DNA from: Candidatus Thiodictyon syntrophicum
GTDB taxonomy: Bacteria; Pseudomonadota; Gammaproteobacteria; Chromatiales; Chromatiaceae
DNA: 64,000 bases
Assembly (NCBI RefSeq): GCF_002813775.1
Contig: NZ_CP020370.1
Span: 6,225,501-6,289,500, forward strand
Direction of reading: 5' to 3'
A model generated the notes under the pieces. That model worked only from the letters and a program-made list of their open reading frames with translations, had not been told where the DNA came from and searched no databases. Of the stretch, positions 62,082 through 64,000 are shown in pieces (position 1 is the stretch's first letter; every line of letters begins with the position of its first letter). Both the position numbers and the translations under genes were made by a program.

Positions 62082-64000
62082 TCAAAAGCCGAGCGATTTT
62101 TTGCGCGCCAGGACCCCATCGACCCAGCGCTTCTCTTCGGTATGGGCAGGGTAGAGCGCGGAGAGTGCCTGGGCAAGCCCCCAGAAGCGCTGATCGCGAC
62201 CCGCGCCGTCTTCGACCAGGAAGCGCTTGAGCGCCTCGCCGCGGCCGGCGGCGAACAGGATCATGCCCTGGTGGATGCGGTCCAGGGCCGTCTCGCCGGC
62301 CTTGGGTGCGCCGGTAACGCCCCAGCCGACCTCCTCCTCGAGGTCCTTGAGATCGGCGAACAGGTCGCCCTGAACCGGCTTCTTGTGGCCGCGACCGCGC
62401 ATCGGGGTCTGTGCCTCGTCCTTGCCGAAGAGGTGTTTGGTGCGCTCGCAGACCGGCAGCAGTCGGGCCTGATCGCCCTTGATCTCGACCAGGTGCGGCA
62501 GTTCTTCCAGGTGGGCGCCGAGACCCTGGGCGATCTTGCGGGCGGCGTCGTATTCCAGCGTGAAGCCGCCCTTCAACTTGCCCTTGGCCACGGGTTCATC
62601 GTCGTCCGGCGCCGCGCTGAACAGATCGTCCGGACCCGCTGGCGGGTCGGCATTCGCGCCCGCGTTCAGCGTCCACAGCCACATGGCGGTGAGCCGGGCA
62701 TCCGGCTCGAAACCCGCGGTATCGGCCCCGGCGAAGACCAGCGACAGGGCCTCCTTGGCGACCGCCGCCCAGACCTGCTCCAGGTACTCCTTGAGCGTGA
62801 CGGTCTCGCCGCTGGCCTTCTCCACCCGGGCATAGCGCGAGAAGATCTCCAGGGCCGGACCGAGACAGGCGAAGATGGCGTCCGCGCCGACGACGCCCTC
62901 CTCGGCCAGGCGGGGCATCCAGTCGTGGATGCGCACCGGCAACTCGGCCAGCACGTCGCGCCAAGCACCGATGTCATCGGTGCGGACTGAGCCGTCGGGG
63001 TGTTCGCGCGGGCGGCAGACGAGATGGACGGAGGAGGCGAGGCGCGATTGGCCTTGGGCCGCAATCCGCGCTTCCCTCTCTGTGTCAATAGGCCAAGATC
63101 CGGTAATGATCCAACCGGCATCGACCACGGCCTTCAGAATCGCCTCCCAACTGGCCGTCGTCTTGCTGGCAAATACGATAGTTCCGATGGCGTCCGGTTT
63201 GGCGATTCGTCGGCCTTCCGCAAAGGCCTTGGTCAATTCGCTTTCGTAAAACTCGATGTCGTGCGTGGTAACGCTGAGTTCATGCGTCCGGTCGACGACG
63301 ATCTCAGCATCCTTTGGGACCGCAGGCCCCTTGAATAAATCCGGGTGAACGTGACCAACGCTGCGCCGCAGCCAGACATAAAAAAAATCGGAGAGATAGG
63401 CGTAAGGTACCGCATCATAATAGGGCGGGTCAGTGACGAAGGCGTCCGCGCAATCGCTCGGTAAGGTATGCGCCGCGGCCGATGCCGCCTGCGCCACCCC
63501 CACTGTGGAAATGACCGCTTGGCGCTGGATAAACTCCAGCATCGTTTCAAGTGTCACGGAATAGTTCCCGGCCGCGTCGGCAAAGACCTGTGGCTCGGCG
63601 AAATCCCAGACCATTGGCACCGCTTGCCGGCCGAATAGGTTATGAACCTGGGTCTTCGTCGCCTCCCAGCGACAAAGTGAATTACAGATGTCGGTCCAAC
63701 GGCTGATGGCCAGCCCCAGTATCGTCTGAACCGCCGCTGACATTCCGTCCGCAGGACGTTGCTCGGCAGCCGCCTTCACCAGTGAAATATAGGTAGTGAG
63801 CGCCAACAATTGGCGGGGAGAGAACAAATCTCCCCACACCGTCATTCCATAGATAGGAACACTGATTCGCCTGATTCCGTTGAGAGAGATTTCTTCGCTT
63901 GGAGACAGGCTCAGACTGCCACCGTGGGCCATTTTCCTACGCTTCAGCTCATCATCAGCCTTCTGAGCCGCCATCAGGTCAGCCGGAGTGGGCAACCGAA
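62082..64000 (-). CDS. DUF1156-type adenine-specific DNA methyltransferase, partial
   Basis: The frame is open to the right edge; about 639 residues are visible, the C-terminal part of a protein of roughly 900-1000. The amino-methylase motif DPPYYDAVPYAYLSDFFYVW (63375-63431 region) is present; the N-terminal SAM-binding part is beyond the window. DUF1156 methylases (COG1743) with DUF499 ATPases form a predicted restriction-like or phage-defence unit. The visible C-terminal half has no nuclease motif, so the effector is probably elsewhere upstream. Confidence 0.78.
   Translation of the reverse strand, partial: RLPTPADLMAAQKADDELKRRKMAHGGSLSLSPSEEISLNGIRRISVPIYGMTVWGDLFSPRQLLALTTYISLVKAAAEQRPADGMSAAVQTILGLAISRWTDICNSLCRWEATKTQVHNLFGRQAVPMVWDFAEPQVFADAAGNYSVTLETMLEFIQRQAVISTVGVAQAASAAAHTLPSDCADAFVTDPPYYDAVPYAYLSDFFYVWLRRSVGHVHPDLFKGPAVPKDAEIVVDRTHELSVTTHDIEFYESELTKAFAEGRRIAKPDAIGTIVFASKTTASWEAILKAVVDAGWIITGSWPIDTEREARIAAQGQSRLASSVHLVCRPREHPDGSVRTDDIGAWRDVLAELPVRIHDWMPRLAEEGVVGADAIFACLGPALEIFSRYARVEKASGETVTLKEYLEQVWAAVAKEALSLVFAGADTAGFEPDARLTAMWLWTLNAGANADPPAGPDDLFSAAPDDDEPVAKGKLKGGFTLEYDAARKIAQGLGAHLEELPHLVEIKGDQARLLPVCERTKHLFGKDEAQTPMRGRGHKKPVQGDLFADLKDLEEEVGWGVTGAPKAGETALDRIHQGMILFAAGRGEALKRFLVEDGAGRDQRFWGLAQALSALYPAHTEEKRWVDGVLARKKSLGF

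Overview
The window is high-GC gammaproteobacterial DNA with about 55 supportable genes. The best guess is a purple sulfur bacterium of the family Chromatiaceae with a large, repeat-rich genome. That rests on a complete rnfABCDGEH set with rseC, polyhydroxybutyrate (PHB) genes, an acnD-prpF pair, many toxin-antitoxin modules and several families of palindromic intergenic repeats. The organism assignment is inference; no rRNA or other marker gene is present. No tRNA, rRNA or CRISPR array was seen.

Layout. 0-6 kb: end of a TlpA-like thioredoxin, trmO, a phasin and a periplasmic-type PHB depolymerase, then a hybrid histidine kinase. 6-10.6 kb: a triple fusion (LplT-like transporter, PlsC acyltransferase, acyl-ACP synthetase) and a hemerythrin. 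10.6-16.4 kb: a HEPN/MNT pair and a 1652-residue kinase-ATPase-GAF-GGDEF protein. 16.4-20.3 kb: prpF and acnD (2-methylcitrate cycle). 20.7-22.2 kb: a FitAB-type toxin-antitoxin pair and a decayed SGNH hydrolase. 22.5-25.3 kb: pilA with a candidate sigma-54 promoter, then a large GT-C/TPR membrane protein. 25.5-34.7 kb: a sugar cluster (GT2, flippase-like protein, CDP-glucose pathway, C-methyltransferase, aminotransferase, acetyltransferase, CmcI-like protein) and a convergent GT2.

35-37.2 kb: a Phd/VapC pair, a coiled-coil PD-(D/E)XK-like protein and a truncated VapC. 37.7-39.6 kb: typA. 40-42.2 kb: two tandem NifA-like GAF proteins, each with its own palindromic upstream site. 42.7-46.7 kb: a 5'-nucleotidase, and on the other strand crcB, DUF190, dsbB and plsC. 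47-51.4 kb: a second MNT/HEPN pair, a tautomerase, a shortened YjdF-like protein, a Fic protein and a CDF zinc exporter. 51.8-57.7 kb: rseC-rnfABCDGEH behind a good sigma-54 promoter candidate. 58.3-64 kb: a probable defence island with a DUF499 ATPase, DUF433, UPF0175 and a DUF1156-type DNA methylase that runs off the right edge.

The strongest non-gene signal is a set of structured repeats. One family of about 190 bp occurs three times downstream of, or between, operons. It shows compensatory base changes between copies, so its folded form seems to be selected. A second family of about 150-175 bp occurs three times and is twice joined to the first. A third has terminal inverted repeats and sits once between crcB and DUF190. 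Several gene ends lie inside or against such palindromes. The most interesting functional candidates are the DUF499-DUF1156 island with two partnerless antitoxin-family genes, the paired GAF proteins, and the C-methyl CDP-sugar cluster.
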